64,000 nt of DNA. Source: Bacteroidales bacterium (GTDB lineage: Bacteria > Bacteroidota > Bacteroidia > Bacteroidales > UBA932). Numbering within the stretch: position 1 is the first letter of the stretch; the number at the start of each line of letters is the position of its first letter. Shown here in pieces: positions 8,117-16,935 of the stretch. The translations under genes and the position numbers were made by a program. The notes under the pieces were generated by a model that saw only the letters and a program-made list of their open reading frames with translations, searched no databases and was not told where the DNA came from. The stretch is from contig JAFRRW010000011.1 in NCBI GenBank assembly GCA_017427885.1, positions 186,001-250,000 of the forward strand, given 5' to 3'.

Positions 8117-8689
8117 TCAATCGTGCCCCGGCAGAACGGCAAGCCCCTCCGCCAGGACCTTTATCCTTTCCAAAGATTCCTTTGCCAATATCTTATCCCC
8201 TCCCGGCAGGGTGGTGACCACCTTGACGCCCGGGATATATGCGTCCCCTGTGAAAAGCCTGTCCCCAACCCGGAAACAGAGACTGGTAGGATGGTGCCCC
8301 GGCGTCTCGTAAACGGTCGCGAAGACATCGTCGAAAAGCCGTATCCTGTCCCTGTCCTTCACCACGACAACGTTGTCACCGCCATATGCGATAGGATCGT
8401 CGTGATAGCGCGACATGTTCAGTCTGGTATCGATAAGACAGGACAGGCCCGCCTCATTGGTAAACACCTTGCAGTCTGGGAACCTGAACGACAGTGACGG
8501 CAGGCCGTAAATGTGGTCGTAATGGACGTGCGTCAGCAGGACTCCGGCGACGCGGGTTTCAGGCGAAAGCCTTTCAAGGATCCTGTCGGTGTCGCCCACA
8601 TCCACCAGCCAAGCCGATTTCCCGTCATCGGACGAGAGGATGTACGACCGGGAAGTGAACACTTGGTTGACTATGTATTCAACTTTCAT
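8117..8689 (-). CDS. metallo-beta-lactamase-fold hydrolase
   Basis: This 190-residue MBL-fold protein has the HxHxDH metal site at residues 54-59 (THVHYDHI), further ligands in ETPGHHPT and FTGDAYIPG, and a final histidine in the C-terminal LPGHD. It ends right after that motif, shorter than glyoxalase II proteins, which carry an extra helical domain. Substrate unknown. It starts inside the stop of the nucleotidyltransferase-like gene (ATGA overlap at 8686-8689), so the two are probably made together. MBL hydrolases are not a standard part of a polysaccharide operon. A thioester or phosphodiester substrate linked to the acyl carrier protein module is conceivable but unsupported. Confidence 0.8.
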   Translation of the reverse strand: MKVEYIVNQVFTSRSYILSSDDGKSAWLVDVGDTDRILERLSPETRVAGVLLTHVHYDHIYGLPSLSFRFPDCKVFTNEAGLSCLIDTRLNMSRYHDDPIAYGGDNVVVVKDRDRIRLFDDVFATVYETPGHHPTSLCFRVGDRLFTGDAYIPGVKVVTTLPGGDKILAKESLERIKVLAEGLAVLPGHD

Positions 8690-9774
8690 CGGCCGAGCCT
8701 GATCTTCAATTTAAGCATATTGAACATCAAGCCGAGATATGACTCTCCCGGATAGACCAGCCTGTGCTTCCATCTGTTTTGCAGGAATACCCGGGCTTCA
8801 CGGATATAATACTTGAATGACCCCCTCTTGTACGTATCCCTGCCTTTGGGATCGACGATGTCTTCCCAAACCCTTTCCGCAACCTTTCCGGAAAGCGGTT
8901 CGACAGGGCAGGAGACAGCCACCCCGAGTTTCTCCCTGACGATCCAGGTCAGGATTCTCGCGAAACCAATCATTCCCGACCTCTCGTACAGGTCGTGTAC
9001 GAGAGACCAGTCGACCTTGTTCCCCGACTCCCGCAGGAACAGTACCCAGTCATATACCTGGCGCAGCTCCGTCTCTGCGGCCATGAAGTGTCCGGACATA
9101 TGCCTCATCAGGAAAATGGCTTCCATCGTAGGAGACATCCTATAGACATTGTCGCGAAGCCCCTCCTTCAGTTTCAGCCGGTAATCCTTGCCCTCCTTGG
9201 CCGCAAGGGCCTTCATCGCATCATCCAGGATATGGTTGCACCTGTGGTTCTCCCGGTCGAAGAAATCGTAATGATTTTCAAGCAGGATGCCGTTCAGGCT
9301 GGCCTGAGTATGATGATGGTAGTATTCAGAACTAACAATCCCCACGCTCTCCAAAGCCAACTCTCCCGTCTTCGATTTCCCATACAGATAATAGTCTATG
9401 TCGCTGGATATCCTCATTTTGGGGTCGGGATAACGCACCGCAAGGGTCAATCCCTTGAGGATCATCATATCCATCCCGCACTTTCCGTAGAGGTTCGCCA
9501 ACTGCTTGAGAGTGTCGACCTTCTTGGCATACTTCGCCTCCTCCTTCTCCGCCATCAGATAATACGGGATCACCTTCCGGCCGGCAGGCCTCTTCCCCTC
9601 AGGCAAAGACTCGGCCGCGGACACAGCCAGTGGCAGCATCCGCTGAACGGTCGCCAGCATGAACAACCGCTCCCAGCCTTCCTCCGTCTCCGGACATACG
9701 GCCGGCTCCTTCCCGGAAAGTCCCAGAGCCCTGTTACACAGACTGACAAGGCAATCGAACGTATTGTTTTCCAT
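8686..9774 (-). CDS. nucleotidyltransferase-fold family protein (PF14907-like)
   Basis: A 362-residue protein resembling the uncharacterised nucleotidyltransferase family. The diagnostic stretch is MDMMILKGLTLAVRYPDPKMRISSDIDYYL at about 105-134, with the KG pair and the DID acidic metal-binding motif; a His/Asn-rich HYDFFDRENH segment and a helical C-terminal half follow. Members occur in polysaccharide loci and are thought to move nucleotidyl or other phosphoryl groups; none in this setting has a settled reaction that I know of. It lies 3 bases after the PglC-like transferase gene and overlaps the MBL gene by 4 bases. Confidence 0.72.
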   Translation of the reverse strand: MENNTFDCLVSLCNRALGLSGKEPAVCPETEEGWERLFMLATVQRMLPLAVSAAESLPEGKRPAGRKVIPYYLMAEKEEAKYAKKVDTLKQLANLYGKCGMDMMILKGLTLAVRYPDPKMRISSDIDYYLYGKSKTGELALESVGIVSSEYYHHHTQASLNGILLENHYDFFDRENHRCNHILDDAMKALAAKEGKDYRLKLKEGLRDNVYRMSPTMEAIFLMRHMSGHFMAAETELRQVYDWVLFLRESGNKVDWSLVHDLYERSGMIGFARILTWIVREKLGVAVSCPVEPLSGKVAERVWEDIVDPKGRDTYKRGSFKYYIREARVFLQNRWKHRLVYPGESYLGLMFNMLKLKIRLGR

Positions 9775-9777
9775 ATC

Positions 9778-10386
9778 CTAGTTATAACCGTTGAACCGTT
9801 CCGAAGTCGCCTGCCCTTCTTCCGAAATCCCTTCGCGTTTGAACACCTTGACAAAGGTCTTGAAGAATATCTTCACGTCAAGCCAGAAACTCAGGTGATC
9901 CACATAGTAAATGTCGTATTCCAGACGTTTCGTGAACGATATCGCATTGCGTCCATTTATCTGGGCCCAACCGGTGATGCCCGGCCTGACCTCGTGACGC
10001 CGCATCTGCTCCGGCGAATAAAGGGGAAGGTATTCCACCCGCCAGGGCCTAGGACCTATGAAAGCCATGTCTCCTTTCAGGATATTGATCAACTGAGGCA
10101 GTTCGTCTATGGACAGGCTCCGGACAACCCTTCCCACCTTCGTCAGCCTGTCTGCGTCCGGCAGCAACTCCCCGCTTTCATCCCTTTCGTCGGTCATGGT
10201 CTTGAACTTAATGACCTTATATATCCTGGCGTCTTTCCCGGGCCTTTCCTGCAGGAAGAAGGCCCCGGCACCCTTGTTGGCAAAATGCAGGAGAACCGCC
10301 ACGATGACGATTATCCATCCGACCAGAATCAGTCCGATGATGGCCCCGATTATGCCAAAGAGGCGTTTGAAGAAGTGTTTGTACAT
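9778..10386 (-). CDS. PglC-like phosphoglycosyl transferase (initiating sugar transferase)
   Basis: At 202 residues this is the minimal monotopic phosphoglycosyl transferase. It moves a sugar-1-phosphate from a UDP-sugar to undecaprenyl phosphate at the inner membrane, starting the repeat unit. A single hydrophobic re-entrant helix spans residues 8-33. The catalytic Asp94-Glu95 dyad lies in RSLSIDELPQL, followed by GDMAFIGPRP and RPGITGWAQINGRN. PglC itself is about 200 residues and uses UDP-diNAc-bacillosamine. With PglF, PglE and PglD homologues nearby, a 4-amino-4,6-dideoxy HexNAc is the likely first sugar. The gene is 1 base from the preceding one and 3 from the next. Confidence 0.92.
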   Translation of the reverse strand: MYKHFFKRLFGIIGAIIGLILVGWIIVIVAVLLHFANKGAGAFFLQERPGKDARIYKVIKFKTMTDERDESGELLPDADRLTKVGRVVRSLSIDELPQLINILKGDMAFIGPRPWRVEYLPLYSPEQMRRHEVRPGITGWAQINGRNAISFTKRLEYDIYYVDHLSFWLDVKIFFKTFVKVFKREGISEEGQATSERFNGYN

Positions 10387-10387
10387 C

Positions 10388-11548
10388 TTATTCCGAGCAA
10401 ATCAGTCCACGTTCATATACATTCCCGGCAGCATCAGTATAATCCTGATAACGGTACCTCAGGATCCTTTTTCGTTCCCCGTCCGCATTGACGTCCGCTC
10501 CGACCTTTACCAAATAAATCTCCTTGATGTCAGTATCGACACTGAAACAGTTGAAAGAGTCCTGGTTTTTTTTGCCATTAACGCGCAGTTTTTCCTTACT
10601 TCTATTATGGTTGGCAGTAGCACAACGAAGTAATAATTGACGGGAATCTAACTCTAAAACACCAATATCGTCATAATGGCTATGACCGGTAAGCCAACCG
10701 ACGAATTCTCCTCCTGCATCAAGGAAACGTGAAACATCTTTCGCGGCCAACCTGTTCAAACGATCCGAATACTGTCCATTACTTTTTTTATTAGTATATG
10801 AACACGGAATAAGTGATGCATTCGCTGGTGGATAATGACTGGCAATCATTACGGCTAGGCCATTCTTTCTGGCATCATTCAGGACATCTTTCAGCCACTT
10901 ATCCTGGAGACTCTTCTTATTCTCATCCAAATCATCAACCGTCCCGTAATGCATGCAATCCACGACGACGAGCCTCAACTTTCCATAATCCTTGTAGTAA
11001 TAACACTTGCCCGATTCCGGTTGAATCACCTCCCACGATGAAATAAACGGAGAAAAGAGTTTATTATACACATCCTTCTGGCTAAGAATGTAAAACTGGC
11101 TTTCTTTCCCATATGTCCTTACCGTCTCCCCTTCATATTTCTTTCCTTTATAGATAGATTCCGATATCCAGGCATCGTGGTTACCGACCGCCTGTAAGAC
11201 ATTGGACGCCCCGCAATTCGACCACCAGGAGAAATCGTCCGTATAATAAAGATTCTGTTGATCCCCTGTTGCAATAATATCATCAAAACAAGTATTATAA
11301 CGCTTATACCACGACAGGATCCTTCGGAGATTGGTCCTGCTGAAATGTACATCGGAAAACCAAAGAAAAGACGCGGACTGTCCTGTCCCGTCCTTAAGCG
11401 CCTGCATCAAAGCATCATATTCTTCCGGAGGATTCAGGACAAAGATGTTCACCTCTTTGCCGCCCCCGTCTATCTTTTCACACCCTACACACAGAATGAG
11501 AAAAGAAAAAAGCGCCAGAGACCTTATGAAGACTCTCAATCTTGACAT
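10388..11548 (-). CDS. exported calcineurin-like metallophosphoesterase
   Basis: This 386-residue protein has an N-terminal hydrophobic signal ending LILCVGCEK, possibly a lipoprotein signal although the residue at -3 is unusual. All calcineurin-type metal motifs are present in order: FSDVHFS (DxH), ATGDQQN, GNHDAW, ASHYPP and TGHSHYDD. Such enzymes cut phosphomonoesters or phosphodiesters, and its exported location within a polysaccharide operon suggests trimming of phosphate-containing glycan or lipid carrier. The operon also encodes a CDP-alcohol synthase (32119-32523) and a LicD transferase (20177-20977), so a phosphodiester-bearing polymer is plausible. The gene and its neighbour to the right look AT-richer than flanking biosynthetic genes. 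Confidence 0.85.
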   Translation of the reverse strand: MSRLRVFIRSLALFSFLILCVGCEKIDGGGKEVNIFVLNPPEEYDALMQALKDGTGQSASFLWFSDVHFSRTNLRRILSWYKRYNTCFDDIIATGDQQNLYYTDDFSWWSNCGASNVLQAVGNHDAWISESIYKGKKYEGETVRTYGKESQFYILSQKDVYNKLFSPFISSWEVIQPESGKCYYYKDYGKLRLVVVDCMHYGTVDDLDENKKSLQDKWLKDVLNDARKNGLAVMIASHYPPANASLIPCSYTNKKSNGQYSDRLNRLAAKDVSRFLDAGGEFVGWLTGHSHYDDIGVLELDSRQLLLRCATANHNRSKEKLRVNGKKNQDSFNCFSVDTDIKEIYLVKVGADVNADGERKRILRYRYQDYTDAAGNVYERGLICSE

Positions 11549-11576
11549 TCTCAGATAGAATTAATACGGTTCGCTA

Positions 11577-12989
11577 TTATCTTTTTTTCGCGTTCCCGAC
11601 ATTGAAACGGCAATTAGTCCGCTTGTTCCTGCCATTGCTGGTAAAACCAAAGGTTTTTTCCGTCTGTTCAAAATCGCAATTGACAAAATCCACGTGCCTG
11701 CAATCCCTCAATATATCTTTGTCACCATACAGATTGACTATTTTGGGAATGTAACAGTTTTCAAAACGCATCCAGAATACTACCGCAAATCTCAAAGATG
11801 AAGTAAACCTGCAATCCCGAATGACAGTCGCCGTCTTTCCGTAGGCCTTCACTGTATTAAGCGATGATGACATGTCAAAATGATTATTTTTAAACGTGCA
11901 CCTTTCCATCAGTACGTCTTGATTGCCGATTTCGGGATAATATCTTACGTGATCAGGCTCGAAATCTATCGCACTTTTAGGTGCAGTTCCTCTTACTGCA
12001 TCTGTGCCACAGCCCTCGAAATGACAGTTCCGGACCCTTACGTTCCTGGCCCCAATGGCAACGCCATTCCTCCTTGCACGAAGAATCTTCACATTATCCA
12101 ACGTAAGGTTCGAGCCCCAGCGCGGGTTCTTTTCATCCGGATAAACAGAACCGGAATAATGGATGCAGTCCCCAAAGGCATCCGACAAAGTAATGTCCTT
12201 AAACGTAAAGTTCGTGCACCGGATACACCTGAAAATATATCCCCACTCTCCATAAGACTTTCCGGTGAAAGGAGCATCATAACGATGCCAATCATTGTCT
12301 CCTGCTATCGTCCCCGTTCCATCGACAGTTACATTCTCCTTACCATACTCCCAGAATATAAAATATGCGCCTAAACTCGTAGGCAGCATTTTCAGTTTAT
12401 TGTTTATGGTAACGTGCGTATTGGAGGGGATCGTGAATATTCTTAAAAAAGCATAGTCATCATTCAGGACCTCCCAATAATTACGCCTCTTTTTCCCATC
12501 CTCAATCCTGTGGGAGAACGTATTGCCGAGATCTTTCCTGCCATTATACGGCAATTCAAAGTAGTATGTCCTGTCTTCTTCAAAGAACAGGTGACACGGG
12601 GTGCTGTCATTTGAAAACGCCAGCATATTATCAATCACCTGATTGGAAATAAAGTCCGGAGAACTGTCGAAAGCGAACCACCCGTCATGAACTTCGGGAA
12701 CGTTCCAAAGACCGGCGATGGCCATGTTTAAACCGAAAGCCGGTTTAGATTGTTTAACTTCAACTGATGAATTGTTCCCTACCAGTTTCCCATTGTCCAG
12801 GCTACCTCCGGAAAAAACAAGTGTCAATCCCTCAGGTACTTTCAAAGATTTCCCCGCGAGAGTATAATCCTTCTTGACTACGAATCGTCCGTTATTGCCC
12901 TGCAATATGCTTTCTGTCAATACAGGCAGATCTGGTTGCATGTTAACAGACAATACAGAGGAAAGAAGTATGACCAATATGTGTTTCAT
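11577..12989 (-). CDS. exported right-handed beta-helix protein
   Basis: The 470-residue product starts with a short signal peptide (MKHILVILLSSVLSV). From about residue 150 it shows the short strand-turn repeats of a parallel beta helix: FTFKDITLSDAFGDCIHYSG, LTLDNVKILRARRNGVAIG, VRVRNCHFEGCGTDAVRG, VLMERCTFKNNHFDM, and ATVIRDCRFTSSLRFAVVFW. Such folds are shared by polysaccharide lyases, hydrolases, epimerases and pectate-lyase-like proteins. No catalytic signature can be assigned. As an exported member of the operon it might trim, epimerise or bind the surface polymer. The gene follows the small hexapeptide acyltransferase gene by 21 bases. Confidence 0.75.
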   Translation of the reverse strand: MKHILVILLSSVLSVNMQPDLPVLTESILQGNNGRFVVKKDYTLAGKSLKVPEGLTLVFSGGSLDNGKLVGNNSSVEVKQSKPAFGLNMAIAGLWNVPEVHDGWFAFDSSPDFISNQVIDNMLAFSNDSTPCHLFFEEDRTYYFELPYNGRKDLGNTFSHRIEDGKKRRNYWEVLNDDYAFLRIFTIPSNTHVTINNKLKMLPTSLGAYFIFWEYGKENVTVDGTGTIAGDNDWHRYDAPFTGKSYGEWGYIFRCIRCTNFTFKDITLSDAFGDCIHYSGSVYPDEKNPRWGSNLTLDNVKILRARRNGVAIGARNVRVRNCHFEGCGTDAVRGTAPKSAIDFEPDHVRYYPEIGNQDVLMERCTFKNNHFDMSSSLNTVKAYGKTATVIRDCRFTSSLRFAVVFWMRFENCYIPKIVNLYGDKDILRDCRHVDFVNCDFEQTEKTFGFTSNGRNKRTNCRFNVGNAKKR

Positions 12990-13010
12990 CTTTTCAGTAG
13001 TTAAAGTATG

Positions 13011-13445
13011 TTAATTTACCCTTGATCCATCCGAAACAATCTGTCCTTCGTCACTGACGACCATCCCCGTTTTGATTATTCTGGCCGGATTCCCTCCGAC
13101 CATCGAACCTCCGGGAATATCTTTAGTAACTACGGAGCCCGCGGCTACGACACAATGATCCCCGATGTGAACACCAGGAAGAATGATTGAATTAACGCCA
13201 ATGACACAATTACGACCTATATGTGTGTCATAGAGCTTCCCTTCCCTATTGGATCCGCGGCAATAATCATGAGCCAGGATCATTACGTTTGCCAACACCC
13301 ACGTATTCTCGCCGATATGGATCCCTTTGGGATTGACTTTCTTATCTAATTTAACAGTAGAGGCAATTTTCACGTTCGAGCCGATGTCCATCCCAAAAAG
13401 AGAACGATACAACCGGGGTCGCAGACCACTGACGAACCGCCACAT
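13011..13445 (-). CDS. hexapeptide-repeat (LbH) acyltransferase
   Basis: A 144-residue left-handed beta-helix acyltransferase. Isoleucine-rich hexapeptide turns run through the chain (IHIGENTWVLANVMILAH, THIGRNCVIGVNSIILPG, VHIGDHCVVAAGSVVTKD) and end in IPGGSMVGGNPARIIK, the usual family ending. WbbJ/maltose-acetyltransferase-like members move acetyl or other acyl groups from CoA or ACP to sugar hydroxyl or amino groups. Being the gene directly after the ketoacyl reductase of the mini fatty-acid-synthase module, it is a candidate for the final acyl transfer from ACP to the sugar. A gap of 51 bases separates it from the reductase gene. Confidence 0.85.
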   Translation of the reverse strand: MWRFVSGLRPRLYRSLFGMDIGSNVKIASTVKLDKKVNPKGIHIGENTWVLANVMILAHDYCRGSNREGKLYDTHIGRNCVIGVNSIILPGVHIGDHCVVAAGSVVTKDIPGGSMVGGNPARIIKTGMVVSDEGQIVSDGSRVN

Positions 13446-13496
13446 TTTTTTTTGATCAATGACATTGCAAACAATGATAATCCTGTTATTATTCGC

Positions 13497-14243
13497 CTAC
13501 TTTACCGTGAACCCTCCGTCGATAACCAGATTGGATCCGGAAGTATAGGTGCTTACGTCTGACAGCAGATAGAGGATATATCCGGCTATTTCGATTGGTT
13601 CGGCATAGCGTTTCAAAGGATACTCCTGCTTGTTCGCCTCGACCTGCTCCTCCGAGATGTTGTCTCGTTTGATAAGAGGCGTATTCACCCTGGCGGGCGA
13701 CACGCAGTTCACGCGGACGCCGCGGCTGGCGAACTCCAAGGCCTGGGTCCTGACCGATCCCATTATCGCCCCCTTCGAGGCCGCATAGCTGGAATTGCCT
13801 ATATGACCGGTGACGGTCCCGTCGATACTTGCCATATATACGATCGAGGCGTTCTTGTTGATCTTGTTGGCCTTGGCAAGGGACTGCACCAGATAGACGG
13901 GGCCGAAGAAATTGATGTTCATTATGCGGCCGAGTTCCTTTTCCGAGCAGAACTTGAACGGCAAGGTCATCCCGACACCGGCGCAGTTGACCACCCCGTC
14001 CAGTTTGTCAACCTGGCTGATGAGACCGTCCCTCTCCCCGGGATCAGTGAGGTCGCATTTGAATGCGGCGTGTCCTCCCCCGACCATCAGGGCAAGGGTT
14101 TCCTGCATACCGGCCTCGTTGAGGTCGACCAAGATGATGTCGGCCCCCAGTTTCGATGCCTCAATGGCCACACAACGGCCGATGCCCGAAGCGGCGCCGG
14201 TCACCAGGACCTTCTTTCCGGACAAACTAAAGATACTATTCAT
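13497..14243 (-). CDS. SDR oxidoreductase, FabG-like ketoacyl reductase candidate
   Basis: A 248-residue classical short-chain dehydrogenase. The cofactor loop TGAASGIG is at residues 15-22, and the catalytic set is Ser139, Tyr153 and Lys157 (SSYAASKG). The C-terminus DVSTYTSGSNLVIDGGFTVK is the common FabG-type end. It starts 8 bases inside the ketoacyl synthase III gene, so the pair is translationally coupled. The natural reading is NAD(P)H reduction of a 3-ketoacyl-ACP made by that synthase to a 3-hydroxyacyl-ACP. Many SDRs have other substrates, including sugars, so this is an inference from context. Confidence 0.85.
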   Translation of the reverse strand: MNSIFSLSGKKVLVTGAASGIGRCVAIEASKLGADIILVDLNEAGMQETLALMVGGGHAAFKCDLTDPGERDGLISQVDKLDGVVNCAGVGMTLPFKFCSEKELGRIMNINFFGPVYLVQSLAKANKINKNASIVYMASIDGTVTGHIGNSSYAASKGAIMGSVRTQALEFASRGVRVNCVSPARVNTPLIKRDNISEEQVEANKQEYPLKRYAEPIEIAGYILYLLSDVSTYTSGSNLVIDGGFTVK

Positions 14244-15294
14244 ATTCCGTCAAATTCAAATACCTGATATCATTCAACCTGAATATCGCACTTCCCCAGG
14301 AGAGACCTACGCCGAAAGCGGTTGCAACCATCTCCTTACCCTTGAGTTCGGCAACATCCTTGAAACGGTAGTCAATGGTCAACGGTATCGTTGCGCAGCT
14401 GACGTTCCCGAAATCCTTCATCGAATAAGGGACCTTCTCCTCGTCGATCTTCAGTTTCTTGCGAATCTTTTCATTCATGAACCGGTTGGCCTGATGGAAG
14501 ATGAAGAAATCCACGTCATCCACCGTCTCGCCGGCGAACTCAATTATATCCTTGGTCACCTCGGGTCCCTTGGTGATACCGAACGAAAAAACGTCCATAC
14601 CGTTCATTGCAGAATGCAAGGGCGTGCGGACAACACCCTCTTCATACTCCGTCTCTACAAGCGAAGATGCCGAGAACGGCTTGCGACACCCTCCGTCAGG
14701 TACGATGATGGCATCGAACTTCCTGCCGTTCGCATAGAGGGCGAACTTCATATCCTCGGCCTTCGGGTCATACTCGACGGCGGTCGCCGTACCGGCATCA
14801 CCGAACAAAGGACGGGCGGTCTTATCCTTGGCTGACTTGAACGTGGTGGTGGTGTCGCCGACAAGCAGCAATCCTTTCTTCATCACGCCCGAAGAAAGCA
14901 TCGCCGAGATGACGCTGAGGCCATACACCCAACCCGAGCAGCCGTAAGAGATGTCAAAGCAGCAGCAGGAATCGGGCAGGCCCAGTTTGCCCTGGATAAC
15001 GCAGGAAGTGGCAGGAAGGATATAGTCCTGTGTCTGACTCACAAAGATCAGACAGTTGATATCTTCCGCATTCCAGCCAAGTCCCCGTATCAAATCCTCC
15101 GCCGCCTTGCAGCAAAGGTCCCCGGCAGTGACTCCAGGGTCCACGATACGCCTTCTCTCGATTCCCGTAGAAAGTATCACCTTCTCGGCTTCCCCTTCCT
15201 TGAAGAATGGCAGGGACGTGTTCTCCTCGACATTCTTGGGGACACAGGTCGTAATACCTGCTATGCTGACGTTTTGTATGATTTGATGTGCCAT
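14236..15294 (-). CDS. 3-oxoacyl-ACP synthase III (FabH-like)
   Basis: A 352-residue thiolase-fold condensing enzyme with the KAS III triad Cys119 (ISYGCSGW), His267 (IFHQANRF) and Asn297 (GNVSCATIP). It would condense a short acyl-CoA (or acyl-ACP) with malonyl-ACP, or act as an acyl transferase as some relatives do. It sits between an AMP ligase and an FabG-like reductase and a few hundred bases from two acyl carrier protein genes, all in one transcript. This argues for a dedicated route separate from housekeeping fatty-acid synthesis. It is 3 bases from the ligase gene and overlaps the reductase gene by 8. Confidence 0.92.
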   Translation of the reverse strand: MAHQIIQNVSIAGITTCVPKNVEENTSLPFFKEGEAEKVILSTGIERRRIVDPGVTAGDLCCKAAEDLIRGLGWNAEDINCLIFVSQTQDYILPATSCVIQGKLGLPDSCCCFDISYGCSGWVYGLSVISAMLSSGVMKKGLLLVGDTTTTFKSAKDKTARPLFGDAGTATAVEYDPKAEDMKFALYANGRKFDAIIVPDGGCRKPFSASSLVETEYEEGVVRTPLHSAMNGMDVFSFGITKGPEVTKDIIEFAGETVDDVDFFIFHQANRFMNEKIRKKLKIDEEKVPYSMKDFGNVSCATIPLTIDYRFKDVAELKGKEMVATAFGVGLSWGSAIFRLNDIRYLNLTEYE

Positions 15295-15297
15295 ATG

Positions 15298-16692
15298 TCA
15301 ATCAACGCTCAATGCTTTATAAAGAATCTTTCCGGTCTCGGAACGCGGTAACCTGTCAATGTGTCTTATCGAAAAAACCGTACGGACGATCTTGGTCCGC
15401 CTGACCAGGAAATCAATGATTTCTTCGTCGTTATGGTCCGTATCCGTTGTATAGACAATTAATCTGGAGTCATCTCCGACACAAGCGCATTCCTTCAGCC
15501 TGTCCTTTAGCAAATGCTCCACGTAGTCAAGGCTGACGCGGTTGCCGAACAACTTGAGGAAACGCTTCTTTCTGCCGGCGATGAAATAGAACCCGTCTTC
15601 ATCACGGTAAGCCAGGTCGCCGGTATGGAGTACTCCTCGGTTCTCATCCCCCTTCATCAGGTCGGCCGCGCATTCGGCATATCCCAAACTGACGTTCGGG
15701 CCTTCATATACCAATTCTCCTACGTTGTCGGCCTCCTCGATTACCCGGCCTTCATCATCAACCAGAGATAAAGTGCCGCCAGGAATTCCCTTTCCTATAC
15801 TGCCAAGTTTTGTGACGCCGTATGCAGGATCCAGATAGCTCATCCGGGCCGTCGCCTCCGTTTGGCCGTACATAAGGTAGAACTTCACGCCCTGCGGTTC
15901 ATATTTCTCAATGAAGAACTGCAGCAATTCGTTGCTGAGTTTACCGCCGGCCTGCGTCAGTGTCCGGAGAGTCGGCATAGGCAGTTTCCAGAGCTTCAAC
16001 TTTTTCATTATCTCATAGGTGTAAGGTACACCCGAGAAAGACGTGAAACCGTTGTCGTTGGCAAACTGCCAGAACTCCCGCTCAATATATGACGCCGGGG
16101 TAAGAAGCAGGGTGGCACCCATAAGCAGGTGGCTGTTGACAACTGACAGTCCGAACGAATAATACATCGGAAGGCCCGTAACCGGACGCTCGTCGGAAGT
16201 GATGTGGAGATACTCCGCAATCGAGCGGGCGTTGCTCTCCAGGTTCATCTTTGAAAGACGGACCAGCTTGGGAGAACCGGTACTGCCGGATGTGGTAAGC
16301 AAAACCGAAAGGTTCTCATTCACGGGAGTATCGTTGGCGGCAAATTCCCACAGGACATAGCCATTTTCAGCCAAAACACTCTCTGCGCCATCCGGAACGG
16401 CGAAGGCCTCAGGAGCCCAGACATATCTCGGCCGATAGGTATCAAACAATGTCCTGAATGCCGCCGGTTCCATATGTGAATCCAGCATCAGGGTCGCGTC
16501 ATCGTTATCTACGAAAGACACATAGCCTGCCAACGATTCGATGGTATTGCCGCAGAGGCAGAAAACCAACCGATGCGGCTCCAGTCTGCTCCGAATACTT
16601 TCGGACAGTTCCTGCAACCCGCCATAAGGAAGATGCTCCCCCGACGGCGTGATGCAAGCGATGTTGTCCTTGAATCTGCGAAGGTCGAACAT
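15298..16692 (-). CDS. AMP-dependent acyl ligase (acyl-ACP/CoA synthetase type)
   Basis: The 464-residue product belongs to the ANL adenylating superfamily. The phosphate-binding loop is LLTTSGSTGSPKLVR near 130-145, the adenine/acyl motif is LMYGQTEATARMS, the hinge region contains HTGDLAYRDEDGFYFIAGRKKR, and the catalytic lysine is in SETGKILYKAL at the C-terminus. It would activate a small carboxylic acid as acyl-AMP and load it on one of the two carrier proteins encoded immediately upstream. The N-terminal domain is short compared with fatty-acyl-CoA ligases, in the size range of DltA-like enzymes. Spacing to the carrier protein gene is 3 bases. Confidence 0.9.
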   Translation of the reverse strand: MFDLRRFKDNIACITPSGEHLPYGGLQELSESIRSRLEPHRLVFCLCGNTIESLAGYVSFVDNDDATLMLDSHMEPAAFRTLFDTYRPRYVWAPEAFAVPDGAESVLAENGYVLWEFAANDTPVNENLSVLLTTSGSTGSPKLVRLSKMNLESNARSIAEYLHITSDERPVTGLPMYYSFGLSVVNSHLLMGATLLLTPASYIEREFWQFANDNGFTSFSGVPYTYEIMKKLKLWKLPMPTLRTLTQAGGKLSNELLQFFIEKYEPQGVKFYLMYGQTEATARMSYLDPAYGVTKLGSIGKGIPGGTLSLVDDEGRVIEEADNVGELVYEGPNVSLGYAECAADLMKGDENRGVLHTGDLAYRDEDGFYFIAGRKKRFLKLFGNRVSLDYVEHLLKDRLKECACVGDDSRLIVYTTDTDHNDEEIIDFLVRRTKIVRTVFSIRHIDRLPRSETGKILYKALSVD

Positions 16693-16695
16693 TAC

Positions 16696-16935
16696 CTAAA
16701 ACGAAACGCCAAACTTGCCGGCCAGCATCTCCTTACCAATGGCGTACGACTTCAGTTCGAAAATGTCCTCGGTGTCAAAATCCAAGTCGAACGCTTCCTC
16801 TATCTCGGATACAAGGGCGATCTGAGCCATCGAATTCCACTCTGCGGTTCCTTTATATGCCAGGGATTCAAGTTCTTCTTCCGGCACATTGAACATCTTC
16901 ATAAAGATGTCGTTGTACTTTTCCAGATTCGTCAT
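16696..16935 (-). CDS. acyl carrier protein (second of a pair)
   Basis: A 79-residue acidic helical protein. Ser35 in AEWNSMAQIALVSEIEEAF corresponds to the phosphopantetheine serine of the usual DSL motif; here the motif reads NSM. Helix II and the acidic FDTEDIFEL segment fit the carrier fold. It overlaps the preceding carrier gene by one base (TAATG) and lies 3 bases before the AMP ligase gene, so it is probably the ligase's partner or the elongation carrier. Confidence 0.85.
   Translation of the reverse strand: MTNLEKYNDIFMKMFNVPEEELESLAYKGTAEWNSMAQIALVSEIEEAFDLDFDTEDIFELKSYAIGKEMLAGKFGVSF

Noticed and set aside
8995-10491. 498-codon open frame on the + strand opposite the nucleotidyltransferase and PglC-like genes
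   Set aside because: It crosses two well-supported minus-strand genes and their boundary and has composition typical of antisense frames.
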